From the NCBI GenBank assembly GCA_047629355.1, contig JBLHWU010000225.1, positions 1 through 9,967 on the forward strand: 9,967 nt of DNA, written 5' to 3'. This DNA is from CAYUNA01 sp047629355. GTDB taxonomy: Bacteria; Bacteroidota; Bacteroidia; Chitinophagales; Saprospiraceae. Below, in pieces: positions 1 to 6,920 of the stretch. The notes under the pieces were generated by a model. That model saw only the letters and a program-made list of their open reading frames with translations. It did not search any database and had not been told where the DNA came from. The stretch's first letter is position 1, and each line of letters starts with the position of its first letter. The translations under genes were made by a program, and so were the position numbers.

Positions 1-662
1 AGAATTCTGCTGGAAACTATGAGATGTTTCTCCACCCCCGCTGGACTAACGATCAAACGTACCTGAATTATGGGTCAGGTGGATTTAATATTCGCAATAA
101 TTCCAGTACGGTCACTATGTTCATGCAAGATAGTGGCAATGTAGGTATAGGCACCACTAGCCCACTTCAACGATTGCATGTTTTTGGCAACATGCGTACC
201 GAGGGCAATCTAAATGTTTTTGGAGATGCCGCTAAACCTGGTGGTGGTATGTGGAGTTTTGTTTCAGATTTACGACTTAAAAAAGACATTGAAAATTTTG
301 ATGACGGACTTGAAGCTATCAGGAAGGTACGCCCAATTTCTTACCATTACAATGGTAAAAAGGGGTTGCCAACGGAGCCTCGCTATGTCGGCATTGTTGC
401 TCAAGAATTACAGGAAATAGCGCCTTATATGGTGTCTGTTTCTCGCATGGAGGAAAATGTTGAAGAGTATTTAACAGTTGACCCAAACGCATTTTTATAC
501 ATGCTGATTAATTCAGTGCAGGAACTTGATGAAACGGTGCAAATGCAGCAAAAGAAAATTGAGGCGCAACGAGCAGAATTACAAGCCATCAAAAAGACAC
601 AACAAGACGAGTTAAGTGCCATTAAAAAAGCACTCGAAAAAGCTGGTATTTCACTCGATTGA
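1..662 (+). CDS. Tail-fibre domain (peptidase S74 chaperone) protein, 3' part
   Basis: The reading frame is already open at base 3 and runs to a TGA at 660-662, so the gene begins left of the window. The ATG at 24 is internal, because the codons before it read NSAGNYE with no stop. Numbering from that Met, residues 38-53 hold the GNVGIGTTSP repeat typical of surface and tail-fibre proteins. Residues 81-87 (SDLRLKK) match the SDxRLK start of the S74 intramolecular chaperone. The Ser-Asp pair there is the known autocleavage site in that family. The YVGIVAQELQEIAPY segment near 121-135 and a charged coiled coil at about 165-205 complete the domain. Known S74 domains trimerise the fibre and cleave themselves off. 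In Bacteroidota such proteins are often large cell-surface proteins rather than phage tails. The upstream part is not visible, so its full role cannot be judged. Confidence 0.88.
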   Translation, partial: NSAGNYEMFLHPRWTNDQTYLNYGSGGFNIRNNSSTVTMFMQDSGNVGIGTTSPLQRLHVFGNMRTEGNLNVFGDAAKPGGGMWSFVSDLRLKKDIENFDDGLEAIRKVRPISYHYNGKKGLPTEPRYVGIVAQELQEIAPYMVSVSRMEENVEEYLTVDPNAFLYMLINSVQELDETVQMQQKKIEAQRAELQAIKKTQQDELSAIKKALEKAGISLD

Positions 663-1019
663 TTTTGGCAAATAAAAGCATTGGAACAGATGTTAATCAC
701 CCCTTTAAATTATTGGTGAATCAAACCATCTCTTTTGGGTTAGGAATTGGAAATATTAATGGTTGGGAATTATACCATACTGAAGGTTCCGGTGCTTTAG
801 AAATTTATTATGGGGCATTACGGGGGTCTTTCAGCGGTTCGACTGGGTGCATATAGTGCGCTTTCCGACCGTAGTTTTAAAGACAGTTCTGTGCCGCTTA
901 ACAATGTATTGCCTTTTGTTTTACAACTGGAAGCAAAAAGTTATAATTTTGTACTGAAAACTCAACAGATTTTTAATCTTGATTTTTCGTAAAATAAAAA
1001 GTACCTAACCTCAGGGAGT

Positions 1020-1061
1020 TTGAGGGTAAAAAGTGGTTGTACAACCACTTTTTACCCTCAA
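1020..1061. repeat. Perfect 42-bp palindrome inside element 1 (hairpin A)
   Basis: Each 21-base arm pairs fully with the other and there is no loop; the centre is TGTACA at 1038-1043. The outer ends are TTGAGGG and CCCTCAA. As RNA or single-stranded DNA it would fold into a very stable cruciform or hairpin. No run of T follows it on either strand, so it is not a standard terminator. Confidence 0.9.
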
Positions 1062-1074
1062 GAGACCAAGCGCG

Positions 1075-1094
1075 CCGCGCCTGCGGTGGCGCGG
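1075..1094. repeat. GC-rich hairpin inside element 1 (hairpin B)
   Basis: CCGCGCC (1075-1081) pairs with GGCGCGG (1088-1094) around a 6-base loop. It is the only strongly GC-rich stretch in an AT-rich neighbourhood. It sits 13 bases after hairpin A and 13 before hairpin C, mirroring the GC hairpin in element 2. Confidence 0.75.
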
Positions 1095-1107
1095 GGAGTA
1101 TATTTAG

Positions 1108-1156
1108 GGGGAGAGAAGAATTGGATTTTTCATAAAAATCCAATTCTTCTCTCCCC
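1108..1156. repeat. 23-bp-stem hairpin inside element 1 (hairpin C)
   Basis: Bases 1108-1130 pair perfectly with 1134-1156 around a 3-base CAT loop. Outside this, one extra G at 1107 interrupts further pairing of TTTA (1103-1106) with TAAA (1157-1160). The stem sequence is unrelated to hairpin A. Confidence 0.88.
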
Positions 1157-1571
1157 TAAACCCCTTAGAAAATCAAAACACAGATAAAAATAGGTGCAAT
1201 TTTTCATAAAACTTAAATATCTTTAAAATCTGTTGAGTTTTCAGTTTTATAGCAGACCCGAAAAAAGAACGCAGCCTCGGTTTCATTGCTCAGGAAGTAG
1301 AACAATTGTTTCCAGAACTGATTACACCACCTTCTGTTTCTGAAAAAGGGGAATCTCCTTATTTAATGGATTATTCTGGGTTTGGAATCCTTGCGGTCAA
1401 AGCGATTCAGGAGCAACAAGCAATCATCGATAACCAAGCAAAGAAAATAGAAACGCTTGAGACAGAAATGAGTGCGATTAAAAAAGCATTGGCAAAGGCG
1501 GGGATTGAGTTGGATTGAGGGAATTCTTGCGGTAGCATTTGAGGGGTGAAAGTGTTGGGTCGCTCCGCTTG

Positions 1572-1706
1572 TGAAAAGCTTTGCTTTCTCAACGTTGATG
1601 GGTGGAGGCGTCCTCGCCGTTTGATGGGTCGTTCGTTATACTATATTAGTGGGATAACGGACGAGACGCCCTTACCTTCGGACGTTGAGAAAGCAACAGC
1701 TTTTCA
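1572..1706. repeat. Long stem-loop, about 135 bases, unknown nature
   Basis: The outer stem pairs 1572-1595 (TGAAAAGCT then TTGCTTTCTCAACGT) with 1682-1706: 24 base pairs with one bulged C at 1697. Further in, GGCGTC (1607-1612) can pair with GACGCC (1665-1670), and GTTAT with ATAAC nearer the middle. A short alternative hairpin, GGCG-TCCT-CGCC, lies at 1607-1618. A forward frame of 66 codons (1546-1746) is open across it, but it simply follows the foldback and looks unlike a protein. It could be a small MITE remnant, with the 24-bp arms as inverted ends, or a structured RNA. No clear target duplication was found. It lies 53 bases after the pseudogene stop. Confidence 0.6.
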
Positions 1707-1722
1707 AGAGTGTAGTTACAGC

Positions 1723-1746
1723 GGTATGGTATATGGTATGGTATAG
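1723..1746. repeat. Short GGTAT repeat tract
   Basis: GGTAT occurs at 1723, 1728, 1735 and 1740, with two extra bases (AT) between the second and third copies. It lies in non-coding DNA between the stem-loop and the end of the small minus-strand ORF. No function is evident. Confidence 0.5.
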
Positions 1747-1752
1747 TTTATT

Positions 1753-1941
1753 TTAGAAAGTCGAAAATTTTAAATCAAACCTTCCTTCCGTAACATGCAT
1801 TTTTTCTAACGCACAATCTTCATCTTCTCGAACTGCAGTAAATTCAACAGTCTCAGAAATAATTTCATTCTCTTTGTCTAATTTACTGATAATTGGCGGT
1901 GTATCAAATGTAAGGCTGAAGTTAATCACGAGGATATTCAT
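1753..1941 (-). CDS. Possible small protein of 62 residues, unknown
   Basis: The frame starts at ATG 1941, just after an in-frame TGA, and ends in TAA. The protein is acidic, with a DKENEIISETVEFTAVRED segment, and has no membrane segment, signal peptide or familiar motif. Codon choice looks ordinary for this window, and no better frame covers the same stretch. Against it: the start region (codons for SLTFDTPP) lies in one arm of the 26-bp inverted repeat described below, and the surrounding DNA is full of repeats and gene debris. It could equally be the tail of a broken gene. I do not recognise it. Confidence 0.35.
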   Translation of the reverse strand: MNILVINFSLTFDTPPIISKLDKENEIISETVEFTAVREDEDCALEKMHVTEGRFDLKFSTF

Positions 1942-2037
1942 CGTTTTTCATCAAACCTTCAATAGCTATTATATTTTCGAGTATTTGCAGAAAAGGTATC
2001 GCTAAAAGGGACAGCCATACATTTGATACACCGCCAA
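1893..2037. repeat. 26-bp inverted repeat (1893-1918 and 2012-2037)
   Basis: Bases 1893-1918 match the reverse complement of 2012-2037 in 25 of 26 positions, with a 93-base spacer. On the minus strand the left arm encodes SLTFDTPP, near the start of the small ORF. On the plus strand the right arm can encode SHTFDTPP. The arms may therefore be an inverted duplication of a piece of coding sequence rather than transposon ends. An 11-base direct repeat, ATCAAACCTTC, also occurs at 1774-1784 and 1950-1960. Confidence 0.7.
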
Positions 2038-2199
2038 AAAAAGATGAAAATATTCCAAAGCCTCAGCGCGGCGGCACTCTTTGCTCTTCAAAAGTTCAAT
2101 AGTACCGCTACGCTGTGGCTATAAGATAGAAAACATTACTTTGTTACCAAGAGGGTCGGCACGCTGTGCCTGCATTTCTAAACAAGTACATGTCTCACA
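2038..2199. other. Non-coding stretch with two mini hairpins
   Basis: With 1942-2037 and 2200-2286 this makes a gap of about 345 bases without a convincing gene. It holds a small stem-loop, CCGC-TACGCT-GTGG, at 2105-2118. A perfect one, GGCAC-GCT-GTGCC, lies at 2158-2170. Both carry the octamer ACGCTGTG (2110-2117 and 2161-2168). The 113-codon forward frame from 2081 is mostly the antisense of the CHAT gene and is not credited. Confidence 0.5.
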
Positions 2200-2229
2200 A
2201 AAAACTGTTGACGTGTGCGTGCAGTTTTT
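2200..2229 (-). terminator. Terminator-like hairpin after the CHAT gene, possibly bidirectional
   Basis: AAAAACTG (2200-2207) pairs with CAGTTTTT (2222-2229). An inner ACG-TGTG-CGT stem-loop completes it. Read on the minus strand, the stem ends in a run of T and lies 58 bases past the CHAT stop, where a terminator of that operon would be expected. The symmetry means it could also act on the plus strand. Confidence 0.5.
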
Positions 2230-2286
2230 CGTATACCCGATACTTGATGTCGAAAATAATTTAAATTTTACCTTTTTTCTATTCCC

Positions 2287-5151
2287 TCAAACACCTCTCC
2301 ACCGCCATCCAAAAACACCCAACACTAATAAAAAAATACCCACAAATCCAATCCACCAATTATTATATTTCGTAAAATTCACTCCTTCATCATCACCCGT
2401 CAAAACAAAAGCAGCCCAATAATGCGGGAAGGTTTTTCTACCTTTTTCGAGATACGTTAGTTTGGCTTGTCGAAGTGCTTCGGCTTTCCCTTTTCCTGCT
2501 TTCAAGTTTTTATAAAACACGTCCATCAAGGCAGCAGTTGCTTCGTCATCAGCTTGCCAAAGGCTCATCACGATATTCGGACAGCCGGCTTTTCGAAAAG
2601 CACGCGCCAAACTAATTGGACCTTCACTGGTAATCAATTTTCCAGAACCCGTATTGCAAGCACTCAAAACCACCAATTCAGCGGATAATTTCATGTTGGC
2701 TATTTCGTAAGCATAAAGGGTAGCATCTTCTCCGCCATTGGGATTATCCGAGAACTTCAATCCAGAAAAAGAAGGATTTTCATTATCAATGCTGGCGTGC
2801 ATTGCCAGATGTAGGAGACGATGTTGATTTGCCAATTTTTTAAAATTATCTTCGGTCGCCATCTGACCAATCATATTTTTAGAATCCAATAAGTCATTAA
2901 TATTTTTGACTTCCAATTGGGCATATTTTAAGGCACTCAATTCACTACGGCTGGCAAAAACTCCCTCCGCATCATTTTGATAGATAGGCGAAAAAGCCAA
3001 TAATTGGTCTTTCTGAGTAGCTTGTTTTTCAGCAGGAATTAATAGTAAAGAAGGAGCATAAGCATACCTTATGGTTGATTTTTTTAATATATAGGGCAAC
3101 GAAGCATAATCTACTTCCACCTGATTTTTTGATTGTTCTGTCAGTAACAATTCGATGGGAATCAAGGTCAATAACCCATCTGGAATAAGAACAATAGACC
3201 CATTTATAGGCGTACCTAAAGGAAACAATGCTTCATAAAGATTACTGGATTGCTGAATGAAATCATTAAAAAGTGATAAAGCGTTGCCTTTATTGGAAGC
3301 TAAAGCGTTGTCATTTAGCATTTTAGAAAACAACAGGATAGATTCATCAAAAGAATCCTTCTTTTTTATTTGTTTAAAATCAACATGGTCTGGCGTGATT
3401 TTGAAAAAATATAAATTCGTTTCACCAACAAACCAGGCAAAGATGGTTTCTTGATTTATCGCTACTTTTTTTTGAAAAACGTCGAGATTAAAAGCTTCCA
3501 GTTCATTTTTAACTTGGTAGTATTTTGGAAAATCTTTTTCTAAATCATTTAATATGTTAGCATAGCGTTCCTTTTTATCGAAAAGTGCTTTTTGTCCCTG
3601 TTCTTTCTCTTCCTTGGTCGTCGCGTTTTTCAATTGAAAAGCCAGTTCATCTAAATCTTGTTTGATGGTCGCAACGTTTTGCCGCAAACTATCTGGAATC
3701 TCCCCAATGCTTTTGGCTCGTTCATTTTGCAGCACATTTCTTAGCAGGACCGATTTACTTTGCTCATAAATAGTAAAGGCTTTTTCTAAATAAGCGGCAT
3801 CCGTTGTTTGTTCAAAAAGTTGGAAACAATAGCCCAAGGCTTTTTCAAAAATCAATCTGGAATCTTTCAAAAAGAGAAACTTCGAATTCTTTTCTGCTAT
3901 ATTTTTTTGAATAAGGGTAATGGTTTGAATAAGAGACTCCGCCGTATTTAAAGCCATTTCCAGTTTGAATTTACTCGGCGCAGCGGTATTCCAAGCATCG
4001 AGCGTCGTCATTTTTTCATTCAATATCTGATGAAATCTTTCGGATACATTCCATATTTCTACCTTAGGGTTGCTCCACGTAATAGAATCTAACGGTTCTT
4101 CCGATAGCTGACTTAAACCTTTCTGATAGAGAGAAAGGGCTTGTTCATAATTTTTTTCAGATTGGTAAAGCGTGCCTAAATTCTGATAGGCGGTTGCAGA
4201 ATAAGCTGGATTAATCGTTGTTTTTTCATAATATTCAATAGCTTGATACCCATATTTGATAGCCAAATCACGGCGATTGGTTAGGAAATAGGCTTCACTT
4301 AAAGAGGTTAAGCGATGTGCCAATTTTTTGCCTTGAGATTCCTCCTGCTGTCGGTCAATCGCAATGGCACTTTCAAAAAAATGAATTGCTTTTTTATATT
4401 CTTGGTTTTGAAGATGTAGAGAACCAATATTAAAGTAGGTATCAGAAACACGGGGATGAACTTTGCCGTATTGCTTTATCTTAATCACTAAAGCACGTTC
4501 GTAAAAATCAATGGCTTTCCCATGCTCCCCCAGTTGCTGATAAACAACACCGATATTATTATAGTTAATTCCCAAGGAAGAATCCGTATTTCCTAAAACT
4601 GCTTTTTTTATTTTCAGTGACTGATTGTGATAAACCAAAGCCTTATCGTAGTCTTTTTTGCCCATCCAATAATTCCCTAATACATTATAACACTTGGCGA
4701 CGTCTACTTGAGTTTCTTCGGTTAGCATAAAGATAGCCAAGGCTTTATGCAGAAGCATATCCACCTGTTGACCGTTGCGTCGAGTTTGGTCTATAATGGC
4801 ATCCCAATAGTATAGTCTCGCCAAAACTGGATGATTATCTCCCAACTTTCGGGCACAATCTTCTTCAATCGCCTTTATTTTACTTAATTCTTTTTCGTTA
4901 TTTTTTAATTTCAAATAACAATCAATTTCACCTACCTGGCTTTTGAAGAAATTTTCCCAATCTTCTTTTTCTTTAAATAAAGAACTGGCATTCCCGTATT
5001 CAGTCAACGCAAGTGAATACTTTGCTTGATTAACTAACTTTTTTGTTTCTTGGAAAAATTGGGTATTAACAGCCGTAGAAAAAGGTATTTGAGAAACTCC
5101 AGTCGTCTTCAAATACAAGGATAAAACCAGTAAAAGATAAAATCTAATCAT
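2287..5151 (-). CDS. TPR-CHAT domain protease-like protein, secreted and membrane-anchored
   Basis: A 954-residue protein. Residues 1-20 look like a signal peptide (MIRFYLLLVLSLYL, then GVSQ). TPR units are visible at about 154-187, 194-229, 236-269, 278-311 and 319-348. A helical linker follows at about 400-550. The CHAT domain, a caspase-like cysteine protease fold, spans about 560-920. Its His is at 785 (HLAMHAS) and its Cys at 832 (LSACNTGSG), so the catalytic dyad is intact. SLARAFRKAGCPNIVMSLWQ and the FPHYWAAFVLTGD ending are also typical of the family. A membrane segment at about 933-948 with a basic tail (GWRWRGV) should hold the protein in the inner membrane, with TPR and CHAT in the periplasm. 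The start is the first ATG, 30 bases after the anti-sigma-like gene; both follow the sigma gene and are probably co-transcribed. TPRs usually bind a partner that controls the protease. The substrate is unknown; the adjacent anti-sigma-like protein is a reasonable guess. Confidence 0.9.
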   Translation of the reverse strand: MIRFYLLLVLSLYLKTTGVSQIPFSTAVNTQFFQETKKLVNQAKYSLALTEYGNASSLFKEKEDWENFFKSQVGEIDCYLKLKNNEKELSKIKAIEEDCARKLGDNHPVLARLYYWDAIIDQTRRNGQQVDMLLHKALAIFMLTEETQVDVAKCYNVLGNYWMGKKDYDKALVYHNQSLKIKKAVLGNTDSSLGINYNNIGVVYQQLGEHGKAIDFYERALVIKIKQYGKVHPRVSDTYFNIGSLHLQNQEYKKAIHFFESAIAIDRQQEESQGKKLAHRLTSLSEAYFLTNRRDLAIKYGYQAIEYYEKTTINPAYSATAYQNLGTLYQSEKNYEQALSLYQKGLSQLSEEPLDSITWSNPKVEIWNVSERFHQILNEKMTTLDAWNTAAPSKFKLEMALNTAESLIQTITLIQKNIAEKNSKFLFLKDSRLIFEKALGYCFQLFEQTTDAAYLEKAFTIYEQSKSVLLRNVLQNERAKSIGEIPDSLRQNVATIKQDLDELAFQLKNATTKEEKEQGQKALFDKKERYANILNDLEKDFPKYYQVKNELEAFNLDVFQKKVAINQETIFAWFVGETNLYFFKITPDHVDFKQIKKKDSFDESILLFSKMLNDNALASNKGNALSLFNDFIQQSSNLYEALFPLGTPINGSIVLIPDGLLTLIPIELLLTEQSKNQVEVDYASLPYILKKSTIRYAYAPSLLLIPAEKQATQKDQLLAFSPIYQNDAEGVFASRSELSALKYAQLEVKNINDLLDSKNMIGQMATEDNFKKLANQHRLLHLAMHASIDNENPSFSGLKFSDNPNGGEDATLYAYEIANMKLSAELVVLSACNTGSGKLITSEGPISLARAFRKAGCPNIVMSLWQADDEATAALMDVFYKNLKAGKGKAEALRQAKLTYLEKGRKTFPHYWAAFVLTGDDEGVNFTKYNNWWIGFVGIFLLVLGVFGWRWRGV

Positions 5152-5181
5152 TGAAGGTATTTATGATTTGAAGCACCGCTT

Positions 5182-5913
5182 TTAAAGTTGTTTCAATACT
5201 TTCAAAGCTTCTTTATGTTTAAAATGTATCAGTTGATTGGCTATTTTTTGCAAGGCTTCTTTCGCTGCTGTTGTATTCTCCATTTTTAAAAAGGACAAGG
5301 CAATAAACCATTGTGCATCCGGAAAATACGAGCTTTCTTGGTTTATTTTTTCAAAACTATTGACTGCATTTTGGGCTTTATTCGTCATCAAGTAACTTAT
5401 TCCCAAATACAATTTCCCTCGCTCCTTGAAATGAAAATCAGGCTGTTCGATGACTGGCAATAATAAATTAATTGTTTTTTCAAAATTCTGATGAATATAA
5501 GCGTTCATGGCTTTTTCCCAAACTTCAGATTGATTGGTCCCATTTCGTTCATTTGCGGGAGCCGGCAATTCAAAATGAGTCGCAAATAATTCATCGTTGG
5601 ATTTCAGGTGTCCAAAATTTTGAAAAATTAAATAGCCCGTAACCAGAAGCACAAAACAAGCCGCAATCGCCATCACTCGCTTGAGCTGAACAATTCTAGG
5701 CTGTTTTTCTTCCAGTCGATTCAACACAAAAGCTGCTCGCTTTCTAAGCTGATTTTTTGCTCCAGCGCGAATCACTTGAAGCTCTTTTTTATACAACTCA
5801 TATTCCTGTACAAAGCGTACATCAGATTTCAGCTGCGCTTGAAAATCTTCTTCAGAAACTTCACCGTTCCAGTATTTGTCGATATAATCTTGGGTCTTTC
5901 TGTGACTGTTCAT
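5182..5913 (-). CDS. Single-pass membrane anti-sigma-like protein with C-terminal TPR-like region
   Basis: A 243-residue protein with three parts. The N-terminal segment (1-78) is charged and helical, opening with YIDKYWNGEVSEEDFQAQL. That resembles the 'x-YLxGxLSxEE' start common in Bacteroidota anti-sigma and sigma-linked membrane proteins. One membrane helix lies at about 79-98. The C-terminal part (129-243) is a set of paired helices like TPRs (for example AMNAYIHQNFEKTINLLLPV, then GKLYLGISYLMTNKAQNAV). No HxxxCxxC zinc motif is present. Expected topology is N-terminus in the cytoplasm holding the sigma factor and C-terminus in the periplasm. It sits 78 bases after the sigma gene and 30 before the CHAT gene, on the same strand. 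The anti-sigma role is inferred from position and layout; direct sequence evidence is weak. Confidence 0.72.
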   Translation of the reverse strand: MNSHRKTQDYIDKYWNGEVSEEDFQAQLKSDVRFVQEYELYKKELQVIRAGAKNQLRKRAAFVLNRLEEKQPRIVQLKRVMAIAACFVLLVTGYLIFQNFGHLKSNDELFATHFELPAPANERNGTNQSEVWEKAMNAYIHQNFEKTINLLLPVIEQPDFHFKERGKLYLGISYLMTNKAQNAVNSFEKINQESSYFPDAQWFIALSFLKMENTTAAKEALQKIANQLIHFKHKEALKVLKQL

Positions 5914-5991
5914 TTCAACTTCATTTAAAAATTATCATTTGGCGATTATATTGTTAAAAGCTTAGAATTTACTACGCGTTACTTACCCTTA

Positions 5992-6555
5992 TCAACCCAT
6001 CATTTGCCTTAGTTTTTTTAAACACCTATACTTTGTGTCTTTGGCTTGAACACTTCCAAGCAAACCTATCCGTTCAGCAATTTCGGACATACTATATCCC
6101 CAAAATCCCCAATCTATCAAAATTTGTTTACAAGGTTCTCCCAATTTGTTCAAGTACTTATGCAGCTGCTTCATCTGCTCCTTCAGGTCCATTTCTTCAT
6201 CTGCAGTAGGCATAGAATCAGGGTTTTCTAACAATTGCAATCCATAGTCTATTCTATTAGTCTTATTTTTTCTAAAAAGGTCGATAGATTTGAAATAAAA
6301 AATTTTATAGAGATAGGAAGAGAGCTTGCTTTCCCCTTTAAATTTTCCATCGACTACCTGTTCTATCAAGTCAATCAATGTATCCGTGAAAGCATCTAAG
6401 GCTTGTTCTTTACTAATGCCTACTTTTTTCACCATAGTGGGCACAAAATGAATGAACGTATTTAACAAATACGTCACTGCTTGCTCCCTAGAAATACCTC
6501 CTTTAGTTAAGGCTTCAATCAATTGATTATCTGACCATCTTTTGAATTTATCCAT
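5992..6555 (-). CDS. ECF-type RNA polymerase sigma factor
   Basis: At 187 residues it has the usual ECF size. Region 2 spans about 25-100; its FKGESKLSSYLYKIFYFKSIDLFRKNK segment matches the G-x-S-x-x-x-x-Y-L/W...A/S-x-D-x-x-R/K pattern of the -10 binding helix. Region 4 spans about 128-186; its helix-turn-helix is GYSMSEIAERIGL followed by AKDTKYRCLKKLRQ. An acidic linker (ENPDSMPTADEEMD) separates the two. The start at 6555 is the first ATG, 30 bases from the inner-membrane-operon side of element 2, and an in-frame stop lies just upstream. As first gene of the sigma / anti-sigma-like / CHAT set it probably also drives its own operon, as many ECF factors do. Its regulon cannot be told from here. 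Confidence 0.88.
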   Translation of the reverse strand: MDKFKRWSDNQLIEALTKGGISREQAVTYLLNTFIHFVPTMVKKVGISKEQALDAFTDTLIDLIEQVVDGKFKGESKLSSYLYKIFYFKSIDLFRKNKTNRIDYGLQLLENPDSMPTADEEMDLKEQMKQLHKYLNKLGEPCKQILIDWGFWGYSMSEIAERIGLLGSVQAKDTKYRCLKKLRQMMG

Positions 6556-6844
6556 TCATTTATTTATAGAAGTATGAGAATAAGGAATGCGAATTAAATG
6601 AACTCAGACTCTTGAGAGGATATTTTGCCCTCATTTTTTACTTTAAAAATGCTCATTATATCAACATAAATAGCACTTTCGAAGCAAAAAGGAAGAACAA
6701 AACCGCTCTCTCAAGAATCTACACTTATTTATTTCGTGTTCCTAAAGGAATTGGTAATCAATAATCTGCCTAATTTCTTTAATTTAATGGCGTTTCATCT
6801 CGCAAACTTAATTGAATAATCTGAAAATAGAAGGTATTCTTCTT

Positions 6845-6870
6845 AAAACGTGGTTTATAAAACCCGTTTT
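6845..6870. repeat. AT-rich hairpin in element 2, followed by CCCTCAA
   Basis: AAAACG and GGTTT (6845-6850, 6852-6856) pair with AAACC and CGTTTT (6860-6870), with T6851 bulged. After it comes TTTTTATCCCTCAA (6867-6880), close to the right arm of hairpin A in element 1 (CTTTTTACCCTCAA, 1048-1061). The matching left arm TTGAGGG is missing here. Confidence 0.65.
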
Positions 6871-6890
6871 TATCCCTCAAGCTTTTCTCC

Positions 6891-6911
6891 CCCGCCGCCG
6901 AAGGCGGCGGG
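6891..6911. repeat. GC-rich hairpin in element 2
   Basis: CCCGCCGCC (6891-6899) pairs perfectly with GGCGGCGGG (6903-6911) around a GAA loop. An alternative outer stem can form between CCCTCAA (6874-6880) and TTGAGGG (6922-6928), enclosing this hairpin. Confidence 0.85.
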
Positions 6912-6920
6912 CTGGGTGTT

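Larger units (their letters stand above)
954..1244. mobile_element. MITE-like non-coding element with terminal inverted repeats (element 1)
   Basis: The ends are a perfect 20-bp inverted repeat (954-973, ctgaaaactcaacagatttt, against 1225-1244). The flanks are TTTTGTA (947-953) and TTTTATA (1245-1251), a 7-bp target duplication with one mismatch. Taking out 954-1251 restores the S74 reading frame, which supports these borders independently. The interior has no ORF of note but holds three hairpins in a row: a loopless palindrome, a short GC-rich stem and a 23-bp stem. Length, inverted ends, target duplication and lack of a transposase fit a non-autonomous MITE. The transposase family cannot be named from this window. 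Confidence 0.82.
663..1518 (+). pseudogene. Decayed S74 tail-fibre C-terminal cassette, frameshifted and split by an insertion
   Basis: Three pieces in different frames together make one S74 C-terminal region. Piece 1 (about 675-847) reads NHPFKLLVNQ, then GSFSGSTG. Piece 2 (846-953) reads AYSALSDRSFKD, then LEAKSYNFV. Piece 3 (1252-1518) reads ADPKKERSLGFIAQEVEQLF and ends in a coiled coil with AIKKALAKAGIELD. Between pieces 1 and 2 one extra G in the GGG at 845-847 shifts the frame. Between pieces 2 and 3 sits the element at 954-1244. Removing the element with one copy of its 7-bp duplication joins YNFV to ADPKKERS in frame. The C-terminus is a relative of the end of the gene upstream (SAIKKALEKAGISLD). 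No start or N-terminal part is seen: homology begins about 13 bases after the upstream stop. It therefore looks like a gene-end fragment. The ATG at 1306 could start a 70-residue peptide, but there is no sign that it is used. Confidence 0.85.

Noticed and set aside
425..700. Minus-strand ORF under the first S74 gene, and similar antisense frames at 1407-1592, 2467-2688, 3257-3454, 5757-5957, 6046-6231 and 7116-7361
   Set aside because: They are mirror frames of supported genes or pseudogenes, rich in Cys, Ser or Phe as expected from antisense reading.
1020..1156. CRISPR array or rho-independent terminators
   Set aside because: The hairpins are different sequences, not direct repeats with spacers, and none is followed by a proper run of T.
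1546..1746. Forward 66-codon ORF
   Set aside because: It runs through both arms of the long stem-loop and the GGTAT tract, so the open frame is most likely incidental.
2081..2422. Forward 113-codon ORF
   Set aside because: Its second half is antisense to the well-supported CHAT gene, and the first half crosses small hairpins and the terminator-like stem. There is no recognisable protein character.
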